A DNA stretch of 12,747 nt from Bacteroidota bacterium (GTDB lineage: Bacteria > Bacteroidota > Bacteroidia > UKL13-3): NCBI GenBank assembly GCA_004293295.1, contig RDYC01000215.1:1-12747 (forward strand), written 5' to 3'. Every line of letters begins with the position of its first letter. Within the stretch, counting starts at the first letter, position 1. Shown one piece after another: positions 1-7,388 of the stretch. The position numbers and the translations under genes were made by a program. Below the pieces are notes generated by a model. It was not told where the DNA came from and made no database searches. It saw only the letters and a program-made list of their open reading frames with translations.

Positions 1-533
1 TTAATGTATCAACACCGGTTTCAAATGCACAATGGTATACTGATAGTACTTATACTATTAAATGGAGCAAAACATTTGCAGATTCGGTGATGGTTTATTT
101 TAACTATGATGTAAGCGGCACTCCAACTCAAGAGGTTATTGCACAATACAGGGTTGTTGATAGTTTGGTTTATACGGTTCCATCAACGCTTATTGCAAAT
201 GGATACTTGCTGGTAAAGGAGTTTGCAACCAATAAGTTGCCATGGACATTTGCGTATGATAGTATTCCACTTTCCATAAAGAAATTTACCGGAATTAAAG
301 AGCAAGCAGCAATAAACAACATGGTCCAAGTATTTCCGGTGCCAAGTAATGGACAGGTTCATATAAGTGGTTTCCCCGGTATTCAGATAAATAAGGTAAC
401 AATTTACGATATGCTTGGAAAAAAGATTTACGAGGGTGAATCAACAAGCATAGAATTAACAACTGTGGGAATGTATTTTATAAGTGTTGAAACCAACAAA
501 GGCACTGCGTTAAAGAAGATAACGGTTGAATAA
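1..533 (+). CDS. C-terminal part of a type IX-secreted protein (T9SS sorting domain), 5' end outside the window
   Basis: The reading frame is open from the window edge (first complete codon at 3) to a TAA at 531-533, so only the last 176 residues are present. The final ~70 residues, encoded from about 318, match the type A T9SS C-terminal sorting domain: an FPVPSNG turn (family form YPNPSNG), a strand ending IYDMLGKKIYEG, a GMYFISV strand and a basic KKITVE end. In this family the domain directs the protein across the outer membrane and is usually removed when the protein is anchored or released. The preceding residues look like a beta-rich, Ser/Thr/Tyr-rich extracellular segment with no recognisable catalytic motif, so the protein's activity cannot be told from this fragment. 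The sorting domain is a confident call; the passenger is unknown. Confidence 0.88.
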   Translation, partial: NVSTPVSNAQWYTDSTYTIKWSKTFADSVMVYFNYDVSGTPTQEVIAQYRVVDSLVYTVPSTLIANGYLLVKEFATNKLPWTFAYDSIPLSIKKFTGIKEQAAINNMVQVFPVPSNGQVHISGFPGIQINKVTIYDMLGKKIYEGESTSIELTTVGMYFISVETNKGTALKKITVE

Positions 534-559
534 GTGAGCGGTTGTTATTGAAGCTAGCG

Positions 560-594
560 TAAAATGGCCGCCAACTTTGTTGGCGGCCATTTTA
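560..594. terminator. Perfect 16-bp hairpin, probable bidirectional terminator
   Basis: Arms 560-575 and 579-594 are exact reverse complements around a 3-nt TTT loop. The GC-rich core (GGCCGCC) is flanked by AAAA on the left and TTTTA on the right, so it can act as an intrinsic terminator on either strand. It lies 26 nt after the stop of the T9SS gene and 36 nt before murI, so it probably insulates the two. The T-run is short, which is the main weakness. Confidence 0.8.
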
Positions 595-609
595 GGGAAT
601 ATGCAATTG

Positions 610-625
610 TAATATACGTATATTA
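610..625. promoter_or_regulatory. 16-bp perfect AT-rich palindrome just upstream of murI
   Basis: TAATATACGTATATTA reads identically on both strands and ends 5 nt before the murI ATG. A weak promoter match lies upstream: TTG at 580-582, a 19-nt spacer, and TGCAATTG at 602-609, which has two mismatches to TAnnTTTG. If that promoter is real, the palindrome would sit at the start point and in the short leader, where a dimeric repressor could act. No known operator is recognised, and an AT-rich palindrome of this size could also be chance or a structural element. Confidence 0.35.
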
Positions 626-630
626 GCAAC

Positions 631-1455
631 ATGATTAAATCTGGGCCAATAGGTGTTTTTGATAGTGGTTATGGAGGATTAACTGTACTAAAGGAGTTTA
701 TGAATACCTTACCGGAATACGATTATTTGTATCTGGGAGATAATGCACGGGCACCTTATGGTACGCGTAGTTTTGAAACCGTTTATGAGTACACGTTGCA
801 ATGTGTAAAGCATTTGTTTAACCAAGGCTGTCCTTTGGTTATTCTGGCCTGTAACACAGCATCGGCAAAAGCACTTAGAACCATACAGCAAAAGGATTTA
901 CCCAAACTTGACCCTGCTTTAAGGGTGCTTGGTGTAATACGCCCAACAACTGAAATTGTGGGGCAATACACCAAAACAAAACAAGTGGGGGTATTTGCCA
1001 CTAAGGGAACCGTGGTTTCCCAATCGTATGTGGTTGAAATCAATAAATTTTATCCTGATGTTGAGGTTTATCAAGAGGCTTGCCCCATGTGGGTGCCATT
1101 GGTAGAAAACAATGAATACTTGGGTGATGGAGCAGATTATTTTATACAGAAACACATAGAACAACTGTTAAAACAAGGGCCTGAAATTGATACCATTTTA
1201 TTGGGCTGCACGCATTATCCGTTGTTGTATGATAAAATACGGAAATACACCCCAGCGCACATTACTATTTTAACCCAAGGACAAATTGTGGCGAATAGTT
1301 TAGTAAATTATTTATCGCGACATTCAGACTTGGCGAAATATTGCAGCACGGGTGGAAGCCGGAGGTTTGTAACCACGGATGATGCTTTTTCATTTGAACA
1401 GCAAGCAGGTGTTTTTTTGGGTGAGCCAATAAAGGCGGAACACTTAAGTTGGTAG
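631..1455 (+). CDS. murI: Glutamate racemase MurI
   Basis: This cytoplasmic enzyme interconverts L- and D-glutamate to supply D-Glu for the peptidoglycan stem peptide, without a cofactor, using two cysteines. The N-terminal GVFDSGYGG (residues 8-16) carries the conserved Asp11-Ser12. YLGDNARAPYG follows at 34-44. The first catalytic cysteine is C74 in ACNTAS, and the second is C193 in LGCTHYPLL, with His195. The length of 274 residues is normal for the family. The ATG at 631 gives the family's usual short lead before GVFDSG; no clear Shine-Dalgarno sequence is present, as is common in Bacteroidota. The gene appears to stand alone, bounded by the hairpin at 560-594 and the shared terminator at 1468-1497. 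Confidence 0.97.
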   Translation: MIKSGPIGVFDSGYGGLTVLKEFMNTLPEYDYLYLGDNARAPYGTRSFETVYEYTLQCVKHLFNQGCPLVILACNTASAKALRTIQQKDLPKLDPALRVLGVIRPTTEIVGQYTKTKQVGVFATKGTVVSQSYVVEINKFYPDVEVYQEACPMWVPLVENNEYLGDGADYFIQKHIEQLLKQGPEIDTILLGCTHYPLLYDKIRKYTPAHITILTQGQIVANSLVNYLSRHSDLAKYCSTGGSRRFVTTDDAFSFEQQAGVFLGEPIKAEHLSW

Positions 1456-1467
1456 GCATAAAATAAC

Positions 1468-1497
1468 AAAGGCGTATCAATATATTAATACGCCTTT
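1468..1497. terminator. Bidirectional terminator between convergent murI and glyA
   Basis: A 10-bp perfect stem (AAAGGCGTAT at 1468-1477 with its complement at 1488-1497) encloses a 10-nt AT-rich loop that can add a few inner pairs. It has A-rich sequence on the left and CCTTT on the right. It lies 12 nt after the murI stop and 21 nt from the glyA stop on the other strand, so it probably serves both transcripts. Confidence 0.75.
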
Positions 1498-1518
1498 ATC
1501 CTTTATCATTCAATTAGA

Positions 1519-2790
1519 TTAACTGTACAATGGAAACTTCTCCATGAACTTGTTTACCTTTTTGCGTACTGATTTAATGACCTTTTCATCTTCAGGATTC
1601 ATCAATACTTCATCAATGAAGCCAACAATTTTTTCCATGTGTTTTTCTTTTAAACCACGGGTGGTTATTGCTGCTGTTCCCACACGGATACCGCTGGTTA
1701 CAAAAGGCGATTTATCATCAAACGGAACCATGTTTTTATTGAGGGTAATATCTGCTTTTACCAACGCATTTTCAGCTGCTTTACCACTGATGTTTTTACT
1801 TCTTAAGTCAATAAGCATTAAATGATTGTCAGTGCCACCACTAATAATCTCATAACCACGGTCGGTAAATGCTTTAGCCATAGCTTGTGCATTAATTTTT
1901 ACCTGTAACATGTATTCTTTAAAGTCAATGCTAAGGGCTTCTCCAAATGCTATGGCTTTAGATGCTATGACGTGCTCAAGTGGTCCGCCTTGGGTTCCAG
2001 GGAATACTGCTGCGTCTAATAATGCACTCATCATTTTCACTTCACCCTTAGGTGTTTTATGTCCCCAAGGATTTTCAAAATCTTTTCCCATCATAATAAT
2101 GCCACCTCTTGGGCCCCTGAGCGTTTTATGGGTGGTAGATGTTACAATGTGCACATGTGGCAGCGGATTGTTTAACAGACCCGCTGCAATCATTCCGGCA
2201 GGGTGAGCAATATCAGCTAATAATAATGCACCTACTGAGTCTGCAATTGCTCTCAAACGTTCATAATTCCAATCTCTGCTGTAGGCTGAAGCCCCGCAAA
2301 TCATCAGCTTTGGTTTCTCTTTTTTGGCAATTTTTTCTACTTTATCGTAGTCAATCCTTCCTGTTTCTTTTTCAACACCATAAAAGCTTGGCTGATAAAG
2401 TTTGCCCGAAAAATTAACGGGAGAACCATGGGTTAAATGGCCACCATGAGACAAGTCAAAGCCTAGTATTTTATCGCCAGGATTTAAGCAAGCCAGCATA
2501 ACCGCTGCATTTGCCTGTGCTCCACTGTGTGGTTGCACATTGGCCCATGCTGCTCCAAATAGCTGTTTAAGCCTATCTATGGCCAGTTGTTCAACCTGAT
2601 CAACCACTTCGCAACCACCATAGTAACGTTTGCCCGGCAAACCTTCGGCATATTTATTGGTAAGCACACTGCCCATGGCTTTCATCACTTGTTTGGTTAC
2701 AAAGTTTTCTGAAGCAATTAGCTCAATACCATGTTGCTGGCGATTTAGCTCCTGATTAATCAGGTTAAATATTTCTTTATCTCTTTTCAT
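1519..2790 (-). CDS. glyA: Serine hydroxymethyltransferase GlyA
   Basis: This PLP-dependent cytoplasmic enzyme converts serine and tetrahydrofolate to glycine and 5,10-methylene-tetrahydrofolate, the main one-carbon source for purines, thymidylate and methionine. The sequence shows the N-terminal GIELIASENFV (residues 21-31), the ring-stacking region around SHGGHLTHGS (114-123), LADIAHPAG (191-199) with the PLP-contacting Asp193 and His196, and the Schiff-base lysine K222 in TTHKTLRGPRGG. The 423-residue length is typical. The ATG at 2790 begins MKRDKEIF, a normal family start. The gene is divergent from the nucleotidyltransferase at 2901 and convergent with murI. A candidate promoter overlapping a short dyad lies immediately upstream. 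Confidence 0.98.
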   Translation of the reverse strand: MKRDKEIFNLINQELNRQQHGIELIASENFVTKQVMKAMGSVLTNKYAEGLPGKRYYGGCEVVDQVEQLAIDRLKQLFGAAWANVQPHSGAQANAAVMLACLNPGDKILGFDLSHGGHLTHGSPVNFSGKLYQPSFYGVEKETGRIDYDKVEKIAKKEKPKLMICGASAYSRDWNYERLRAIADSVGALLLADIAHPAGMIAAGLLNNPLPHVHIVTSTTHKTLRGPRGGIIMMGKDFENPWGHKTPKGEVKMMSALLDAAVFPGTQGGPLEHVIASKAIAFGEALSIDFKEYMLQVKINAQAMAKAFTDRGYEIISGGTDNHLMLIDLRSKNISGKAAENALVKADITLNKNMVPFDDKSPFVTSGIRVGTAAITTRGLKEKHMEKIVGFIDEVLMNPEDEKVIKSVRKKVNKFMEKFPLYS

Positions 2791-2809
2791 TAATCTTTAT
2801 TTAACGGTT

Positions 2810-2826
2810 GCAATTTAGTAAATTGC
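2810..2826. promoter_or_regulatory. 17-bp dyad overlapping the glyA -7 box
   Basis: GCAATTTA and TAAATTGC are exact 8-bp inverted arms around a single G at 2818. The left arm coincides with the candidate glyA -7 element, which is a position where a bound dimer would block transcription. No known regulator motif is recognised, and the AT-rich arms raise the chance of coincidence. Confidence 0.35.
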
Positions 2827-2838
2827 CTTGAATGCAAA
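2810..2838 (-). promoter_or_regulatory. Candidate glyA promoter
   Basis: Read on the minus strand, TTTG (2838-2835), a 17-nt spacer and TAAATTGC (2817-2810) approximate the Bacteroidota consensus TTTG / TAnnTTTG, with the -7 box imperfect in its last bases. The predicted start is near 2807, leaving about 16 nt of leader before the glyA ATG. The match is suggestive rather than strong. Confidence 0.4.
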
Positions 2839-2853
2839 AGGGAAACACTTAAC

Positions 2854-2883
2854 TTTGAGGTATTGTATTCAAAACTACACTTG
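2854..2883 (+). promoter_or_regulatory. Candidate promoter of the sugar nucleotidyltransferase gene
   Basis: TTTG at 2854-2857, an 18-nt spacer and TACACTTG at 2876-2883 fit the Bacteroidota pattern with one mismatch in the -7 element. The predicted start lies near 2887, about 14 nt before the ATG. It sits back to back with the candidate glyA promoter in the 110-bp divergent gap. Confidence 0.45.
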
Positions 2884-2900
2884 ATTACCAATAAATATTT

Positions 2901-3890
2901 ATGAAAGCAGTAATACCAGTAGCCGGTATAGGCACCCGGTTAAGACCCCATACCCACACGCAGCCAAAAGCGTTGATTCCCATTGCCGGTAAGCCCATAA
3001 TAGGACATATCATAGATACCTTAATAAATGCTGGTATAGAAGAGTATGTTTTTATTATCGGTTACATGGGGGATAAAATTGAAAATTACATCTCAACTCA
3101 ATATCCTGAAATTAAGGCATCATTTGTAATACAAACTACCGGAAAGGGAACCGGACATGCTATTTGGCTGGCCAAGGATAAGCTCAATAATGACGAATTG
3201 TTAATTGTTTTGGGCGACACCATTGCTGATGTTAATATAAACAACTTAATGACACAGCCTCAAACTACATTATGTGTTAAAAAGGTAGATGACCCCAGGT
3301 ATTTTGGAGTAGCGGAGATGAATGGAGATGGAACAATCAAACGACTGGTTGAAAAACCATCCATACCAAAGAGCAACTTGGCATTAGTTGGGATATACAG
3401 GATAAAAGAGTCAGCGGTACTTTTTGAGGCCATAGAATACAACATGAAGCAAAAAATCACCTCAAGAAATGAGTTTCATTTAACAGATGCACTGATGCGG
3501 ATGATTGAAACTGGGGTTGAGATGCGAACCATTGATGTGGACAATTGGTTTGATTGTGGTAAGAAAGAAATTTTGTTAGACACTAACGCCACTTTGTTAA
3601 AGCGAATAAATTACGATAATACCAAATACAAGTTTGAAAATACGATAATCATCCCTCCTGTTTTTATCGGGCAGAATTGTAAAATAAGTAATTCTATTAT
3701 TGGCCCTAATGTTTCAATTGGGGACAATGCCATATTAAATTATGCGGTGTTAAAAGAAAGTATTATCGGGCCTTATGCCCAAATAGAATATGCCATACTT
3801 GATCGTTCGGTAATAGGAAATGATGCCTTATTGAAGGGCATGAAACAAAGTTTAAACATTGGCGATAGTACAGAAATTAATTTTGGATAG
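2901..3890 (+). CDS. Sugar-phosphate nucleotidyltransferase with left-handed beta-helix C-terminus
   Basis: The N-terminal domain (about 1-235) is a Rossmann-type NTP transferase of the RmlA/GlmU class, which joins a sugar-1-phosphate to an NTP to make an NDP-sugar. It shows the nucleotide-binding loop GIGTRLRP (9-16), the conserved lysine in QPKALIPI (K23), a metal-binding Asp in LGDTIAD (D106), EKP at 151-153, and a WFDCGKKEILLDTN stretch (216-229) typical of the long, archaeal-type glucose-1-phosphate thymidylyltransferases. Residues ~245-325 carry irregular hexapeptide repeats (FIGQNC, SIIGPN, VSIGDN, SIIGPY, SVIGND), indicating a left-handed beta-helix used for oligomerisation or, in bifunctional relatives, acyl transfer. 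The substrate cannot be settled from sequence; dTTP/glucose-1-P, UTP or GTP/mannose-1-P are all possible. No sugar-pathway neighbours help. Confidence 0.88.
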   Translation: MKAVIPVAGIGTRLRPHTHTQPKALIPIAGKPIIGHIIDTLINAGIEEYVFIIGYMGDKIENYISTQYPEIKASFVIQTTGKGTGHAIWLAKDKLNNDELLIVLGDTIADVNINNLMTQPQTTLCVKKVDDPRYFGVAEMNGDGTIKRLVEKPSIPKSNLALVGIYRIKESAVLFEAIEYNMKQKITSRNEFHLTDALMRMIETGVEMRTIDVDNWFDCGKKEILLDTNATLLKRINYDNTKYKFENTIIIPPVFIGQNCKISNSIIGPNVSIGDNAILNYAVLKESIIGPYAQIEYAILDRSVIGNDALLKGMKQSLNIGDSTEINFG

Positions 3891-3899
3891 CGAGTTATT

Positions 3900-4364
3900 A
3901 TGAACAATAGTACCCAACGTTTTGTATCTCTTCATGGCTTTTTTGCATTTGCTTATCCAACCCATTGGTTGCAAGAAACGGATGAAGCAGGACATTATAT
4001 TTTTTATCAACCCAATGGCGGGCAAGGTGTTTTGCGCACCATGTTACTCCCCAATGAGTTTACCGGTGAAGATGCGGCAAAAAAAATGCTGGATGAAGTT
4101 TACAAACAAAACAGCGCATTTGAACCTGCACTTTATGCCGCCAACGAAAACAGGTTTGTTTCGTTTGTGAAAGAACATGATGTAAATGGCGCAAGTTACA
4201 CAGTGTATTACTGGGCCACTGCTAAAGATAGTAGGGTGGTGTTGTTTACTTATACCGTGCAAACAGCCATGAAAAACATGGACGTGCCTGAGTTGGAAAA
4301 ACAAGAAATTGAAGCCATGATGGGCTCGTTTGAGTTTTTAAAAGAAGAAGAGCACCAGCATTAA
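3900..4364 (+). CDS. Uncharacterised 154-residue protein (possibly DUF3805/PsbP-like fold)
   Basis: The ATG lies 9 nt after the stop of the nucleotidyltransferase gene on the same strand, so the two are probably co-transcribed. The pattern is an aromatic-rich start with FFAFAYPTHW (14-23), a strand-turn-strand with GQGVLRTML (42-50), a helix-like EDAAKKMLDEVY (57-68), further strands ending in YTVYYWATAKDSRVVLFTY, and a helix before an acidic/His tail. A beginning of the form 'F-x-F-x-Y-P-x-x-W' followed by strands is seen in PsbP/DcrB-like and DUF3805-like small proteins; this link is from memory of the pattern and is tentative. There is no signal peptide or membrane segment, so it is probably cytoplasmic. 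The stop is 6 nt from the metG stop on the other strand, leaving no room for an intergenic terminator. Confidence 0.8.
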   Translation: MNNSTQRFVSLHGFFAFAYPTHWLQETDEAGHYIFYQPNGGQGVLRTMLLPNEFTGEDAAKKMLDEVYKQNSAFEPALYAANENRFVSFVKEHDVNGASYTVYYWATAKDSRVVLFTYTVQTAMKNMDVPELEKQEIEAMMGSFEFLKEEEHQH

Positions 4365-4370
4365 TGGTGG

Positions 4371-6479
4371 TTATTTTACCACGCTTCCTGGCTCAATGTC
4401 TTTTTCAGCACTTACACTATAAAGTTTCCCAAAATCATTTCCTGCCATCAGCAACATGCCTTGGCTTTCTATTCCTCTTATTTTGCGGGGTGCTAAATTG
4501 GCCACCACAGTTACCAGTTTGCCCACCAATTCTTCCGGTTGGTAATACTCCGCAATACCGCTTAAAATGGTGCGTTTTTCAAAGCCTAAGTCAACGGTAA
4601 GTTTTAACAATTTATCGGCTTTAGGTACACGCTCTGCTTCCAGCACTTTACCAACACGTAAATCTATTTTATCAAAATCATCATAGGTAATATCTGGTTT
4701 TACCGGATGATGGTTTGCTGTTTCCCGATTTTCTGAAGCCTGATTGGGTTCGTTTTGTTTGGTGCCGGTTTCGTTTTCTGTTTTGATGCGGTGCAAGCGG
4801 TCAAGCTGAGGTTGTATTTCGGTATCTTCAACTTGCTTGTATAAAATTTCGGCCTTGTTGAGTTGGTGCCCGCTGTTGATGAGGGTTTCATTAAACAAAC
4901 TATTCCATTGCAAGTTGTGGGCATTAAGCATGGCTTTTAATTTGGCGGCAGTATTTGGCAGGAAAGGCTCGGCAGCAATGGATAGTTTTGCGCAAATTTG
5001 TAGCGCATCAAACAAAATTGCTTTTACGACCTCTTCATCTGTTTTTACCAATTTCCAAGGTTCTGTATCCGCTAAATATTTATTACCGGCTCGTGCAGCG
5101 TTAATAAATTCAGCCTGTGCATCACGTAATTTTACCGCATCTAAATCTTCAACCATGGCTTGTAAACTATTGGTGATGGACTCAAAGCAAAGTTTACGAG
5201 AGGCCACTAACTTTTCATCATTAATTGGTGTATTAACTTGTGGAACTAAGCCACCATAATATTTATCACACAACACCAACACCCGGTTTACAAAGTTGCC
5301 AAATATGCTTACCAATTCGCTATTTACACGCGTTTGAAAATCTTTCCAGGTAAACTCACTGTCTTTTGTTTCAGGAGCAATGCTGGTTAACACGTAGCGC
5401 AATTCATCTTGCCTGTTTGGAAAATCAATTAGGTATTCGTGCAACCAAACCGCCCAGTTGCGTGAGGTAGAAATTTTATCGCCCTCAAGATTTAGAAACT
5501 CATTTGCCGGAACATTGGTAGGCAAAATGTAGTTGCCGTGTGTCATTAACATCATCGGGAAAATGATGGCATGAAACACAATATTGTCTTTACCAATAAA
5601 GTGAATCAATGCGGTATCTTCATCCATCCAGTACTTTTCCCATTCATTACTTCCCTTAAAGTATTCTTTTGTAGCACTGATGTACCCTATAGGCGCATCA
5701 AACCAAACGTAAAGTACTTTTCCGTCTGCACCATCAATTGGCACAGGTACACCCCAATCCAAATCACGGGTCATGGCGCGGGATTGAAGTCCATCATTTA
5801 ACCAGCTTTGGCATTGCCCTTTGATGTTGCTTTTCCAGCCATCAAAACGTTTAATGTATGCTTGAAAAGCATCGCTTTGCTGAATATCGCCCATAGGCAA
5901 GAACCAGTTTTTAGTTTCTTTTAACACGGGAACTGCACCACTCAACGCTGATTTTGGGTTGATTAAATCAGTAGGGCTTAAACTGGTGCCACATTTTTCG
6001 CATTGGTCGCCATAAGCATTGGGGTTGCCACAGCGCGGACAAATACCTGTAATGTAACGGTCTGCCAAAAATTGATTGGCTTCAGTATCAAAATATTGTT
6101 GGGTGATTTCTTCTTTAAATACCCTATTATCATATAATGTTTTAAAAAATGCTTGGGCCGTTTCGTGGTGTGTTTTGCTGCTGGTTCGGCCATAGTAGGT
6201 AAAATCTATTCCAAAATCTTTGAAAGCATTTTTCATGATGCCATCATATTTATCTACCACTTGCTGTGGGGTAACGCCTTCTTTTTTGGCTTTAATGGTA
6301 ATGGGCACTCCATGCTCATCACTGCCACAAATAAAAACAACATCTTTGCCCGTTGCTTTTAAATAACGCACATAAATATCGGCTGGTAAGTAACATCCAG
6401 CCAAATGGCCAATATGCACAGGCCCGTTTGCGTAAGGCAGTGCCGCTGTTATTAAGTATCTTTTTGGTGTTTTGCTCAT
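4371..6479 (-). CDS. metG: Methionyl-tRNA synthetase MetG with C-terminal tRNA-binding domain
   Basis: This class I synthetase charges tRNA-Met with methionine. The Rossmann catalytic core begins with AALPYANGPVHIGH; the HIGH signature is at residues 22-25. A zinc knuckle has C147, C150, C160 and C163 (CPRC...CEKC). The second signature is KISTS at 335-339 instead of KMSKS; to my recollection this variant followed by RNWAVW is usual in Bacteroidota. An anticodon-binding helical domain follows. A Glu/Asn/Lys-rich low-complexity linker (~563-595) leads to an OB-fold EMAP/Trbp111-type tRNA-binding domain (596-702) starting DITYDDFDKIDLRVGKV. The length of 702 is normal for the long form. The ATG at 6479 places the family N-terminus correctly. 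It is the last gene of the leftward run, separated by 71 nt from the upstream gene, so it may also have its own promoter. Confidence 0.98.
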   Translation of the reverse strand: MSKTPKRYLITAALPYANGPVHIGHLAGCYLPADIYVRYLKATGKDVVFICGSDEHGVPITIKAKKEGVTPQQVVDKYDGIMKNAFKDFGIDFTYYGRTSSKTHHETAQAFFKTLYDNRVFKEEITQQYFDTEANQFLADRYITGICPRCGNPNAYGDQCEKCGTSLSPTDLINPKSALSGAVPVLKETKNWFLPMGDIQQSDAFQAYIKRFDGWKSNIKGQCQSWLNDGLQSRAMTRDLDWGVPVPIDGADGKVLYVWFDAPIGYISATKEYFKGSNEWEKYWMDEDTALIHFIGKDNIVFHAIIFPMMLMTHGNYILPTNVPANEFLNLEGDKISTSRNWAVWLHEYLIDFPNRQDELRYVLTSIAPETKDSEFTWKDFQTRVNSELVSIFGNFVNRVLVLCDKYYGGLVPQVNTPINDEKLVASRKLCFESITNSLQAMVEDLDAVKLRDAQAEFINAARAGNKYLADTEPWKLVKTDEEVVKAILFDALQICAKLSIAAEPFLPNTAAKLKAMLNAHNLQWNSLFNETLINSGHQLNKAEILYKQVEDTEIQPQLDRLHRIKTENETGTKQNEPNQASENRETANHHPVKPDITYDDFDKIDLRVGKVLEAERVPKADKLLKLTVDLGFEKRTILSGIAEYYQPEELVGKLVTVVANLAPRKIRGIESQGMLLMAGNDFGKLYSVSAEKDIEPGSVVK

Positions 6480-6504
6480 AAATACCTGCGCAAATTAGGC
6501 CAAT

Positions 6505-6522
6505 ATTTCGCAAATACGAAAT
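6505..6522. repeat. 6-6-6 inverted repeat upstream of metG
   Basis: ATTTCG (6505-6510) and CGAAAT (6517-6522) are exact inverted arms around a 6-nt centre, 26 nt before the metG start. It could be a short hairpin in the leader or a protein site. It is short and may be coincidental. Confidence 0.3.
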
Positions 6523-6536
6523 GGAATTTTGGCAGA

Positions 6537-6552
6537 AAACGGTTTACCGTTT
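6537..6552 (-). terminator. Weak hairpin at the 3' end of the DUF6671-like gene
   Basis: Seven-bp arms (AAACGGT and ACCGTTT) flank a 2-nt centre. On the minus strand the hairpin begins within the stop codon of the upstream gene and runs into a short T-tract (GTTTTC). It could attenuate read-through into metG or protect the 3' end. The 2-nt centre is too tight for a real loop, so some pairs must open, and the call is weak. Confidence 0.3.
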
Positions 6553-7387
6553 ACGGGTTACAAACACCACAAAACATGGGGTCTTCTGTTGTTTTGCCTT
6601 GTGGGTACTTTTCGGTTTGTTGGTGTGAGCAAGCCTTGCACGTTTTTATTAAGCTTAAAACAGAAGTGGTAGGTAAACCACAGAAGGCGCAGGGCAAGCC
6701 TTTAATTACTTGCGTTACATCAAAACCGGGTGTATGGCATTGGGGGCATTGTGATTGTATTTTTTGCAAGAGTTTTTGTGTGGTTTGTTCAATCACTTGC
6801 ATGCGGGTGGGGTTAAACATGGCACGCATGTCTGTTTCTACGTAAGCTTTCCCATACTTGTTGCGGTAATCATCAAAGTGGCGGTGCAAATCATCCCAAT
6901 TTGTAATGCCTTTGATTAACTCATCGGCATTGTTTTTTGATTTGCGAAGAATGAGCGCGTGCGATGGAAACAAGGCTTGTTTGGCAAAAGTAGTAAGTGC
7001 TTCTCTGTTGGTTACTTCTGCACCATTAAAATTGGTTTTGGTGGTGAGTGTAACGGCCGTAATCTCCAGGTTGTATTTATGGTCTAACAACAGCAGCCTC
7101 TCCTCATTTGCAGGTACCATAAAGGCTTCGGGGTGGGGCCCGAATGAACCTTCACTGGCTATGGCCAAGTCAACCTGGTATTTTTCCATGGCCCATTCGC
7201 ACTTTTTTCTGGCAGTGGTAATGGGGTCAAAAGTGCGTTCAATTTCTCCGGTAAACGTACCAAATTGATCACTGTCAAAATCTTGAGGGGTAATACACAC
7301 CACGCGAAGCACTGCTTCCAGCGTGGGTGCAATTACCTGTTCCTTTTTGTGCTTAGTGGCAATAAGTAAAGTTCTACCGCCAAACAT
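6551..7387 (-). CDS. DUF6671-like protein with an eight-cysteine C-terminal zinc-ribbon region
   Basis: The 278-residue protein opens MFGGRTLLIATKHKKE, as I recall for the DUF6671 family, whose function is unknown. Conserved-looking blocks are FGTFTGEIERTFDP (42-55), ASEGSFGPHP (77-86) and an ETDMRAMFNPTRM block (184-196), all rich in polar and charged residues that could form an active site. The last third carries four CxxC pairs (C214/C217, C233/C236, C250/C253, C273/C276), enough for two zinc ribbons. I chose the ATG at 7387, one nt after the upstream stop, over an in-frame TTG at 7396 that would overlap that gene by 8 nt, because the family start fits the ATG. Tight coupling with the 80-residue gene suggests joint translation. 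No signal peptide is seen. The family name is moderately sure; the biochemical role is unknown. Confidence 0.85.
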   Translation of the reverse strand: MFGGRTLLIATKHKKEQVIAPTLEAVLRVVCITPQDFDSDQFGTFTGEIERTFDPITTARKKCEWAMEKYQVDLAIASEGSFGPHPEAFMVPANEERLLLLDHKYNLEITAVTLTTKTNFNGAEVTNREALTTFAKQALFPSHALILRKSKNNADELIKGITNWDDLHRHFDDYRNKYGKAYVETDMRAMFNPTRMQVIEQTTQKLLQKIQSQCPQCHTPGFDVTQVIKGLPCAFCGLPTTSVLSLIKTCKACSHQQTEKYPQGKTTEDPMFCGVCNP

Positions 7388-7388
7388 G

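Noticed and set aside
783..1164. Minus-strand frames antisense to murI
   Set aside because: They lie wholly inside a confidently assigned gene and show no recognisable domain.
4669..4795. The low-complexity linker of MetG as a frameshift or insertion
   Set aside because: The frame is intact, and Glu/Asn/Lys-rich linkers are normal between the MetG core and its C-terminal tRNA-binding domain.
4837..5259. A 140-codon plus-strand frame antisense to metG
   Set aside because: The length is explained by codon bias of the opposite strand; the predicted protein is Ser/Leu-rich with no domain, and it covers the MetG anticodon-binding domain.
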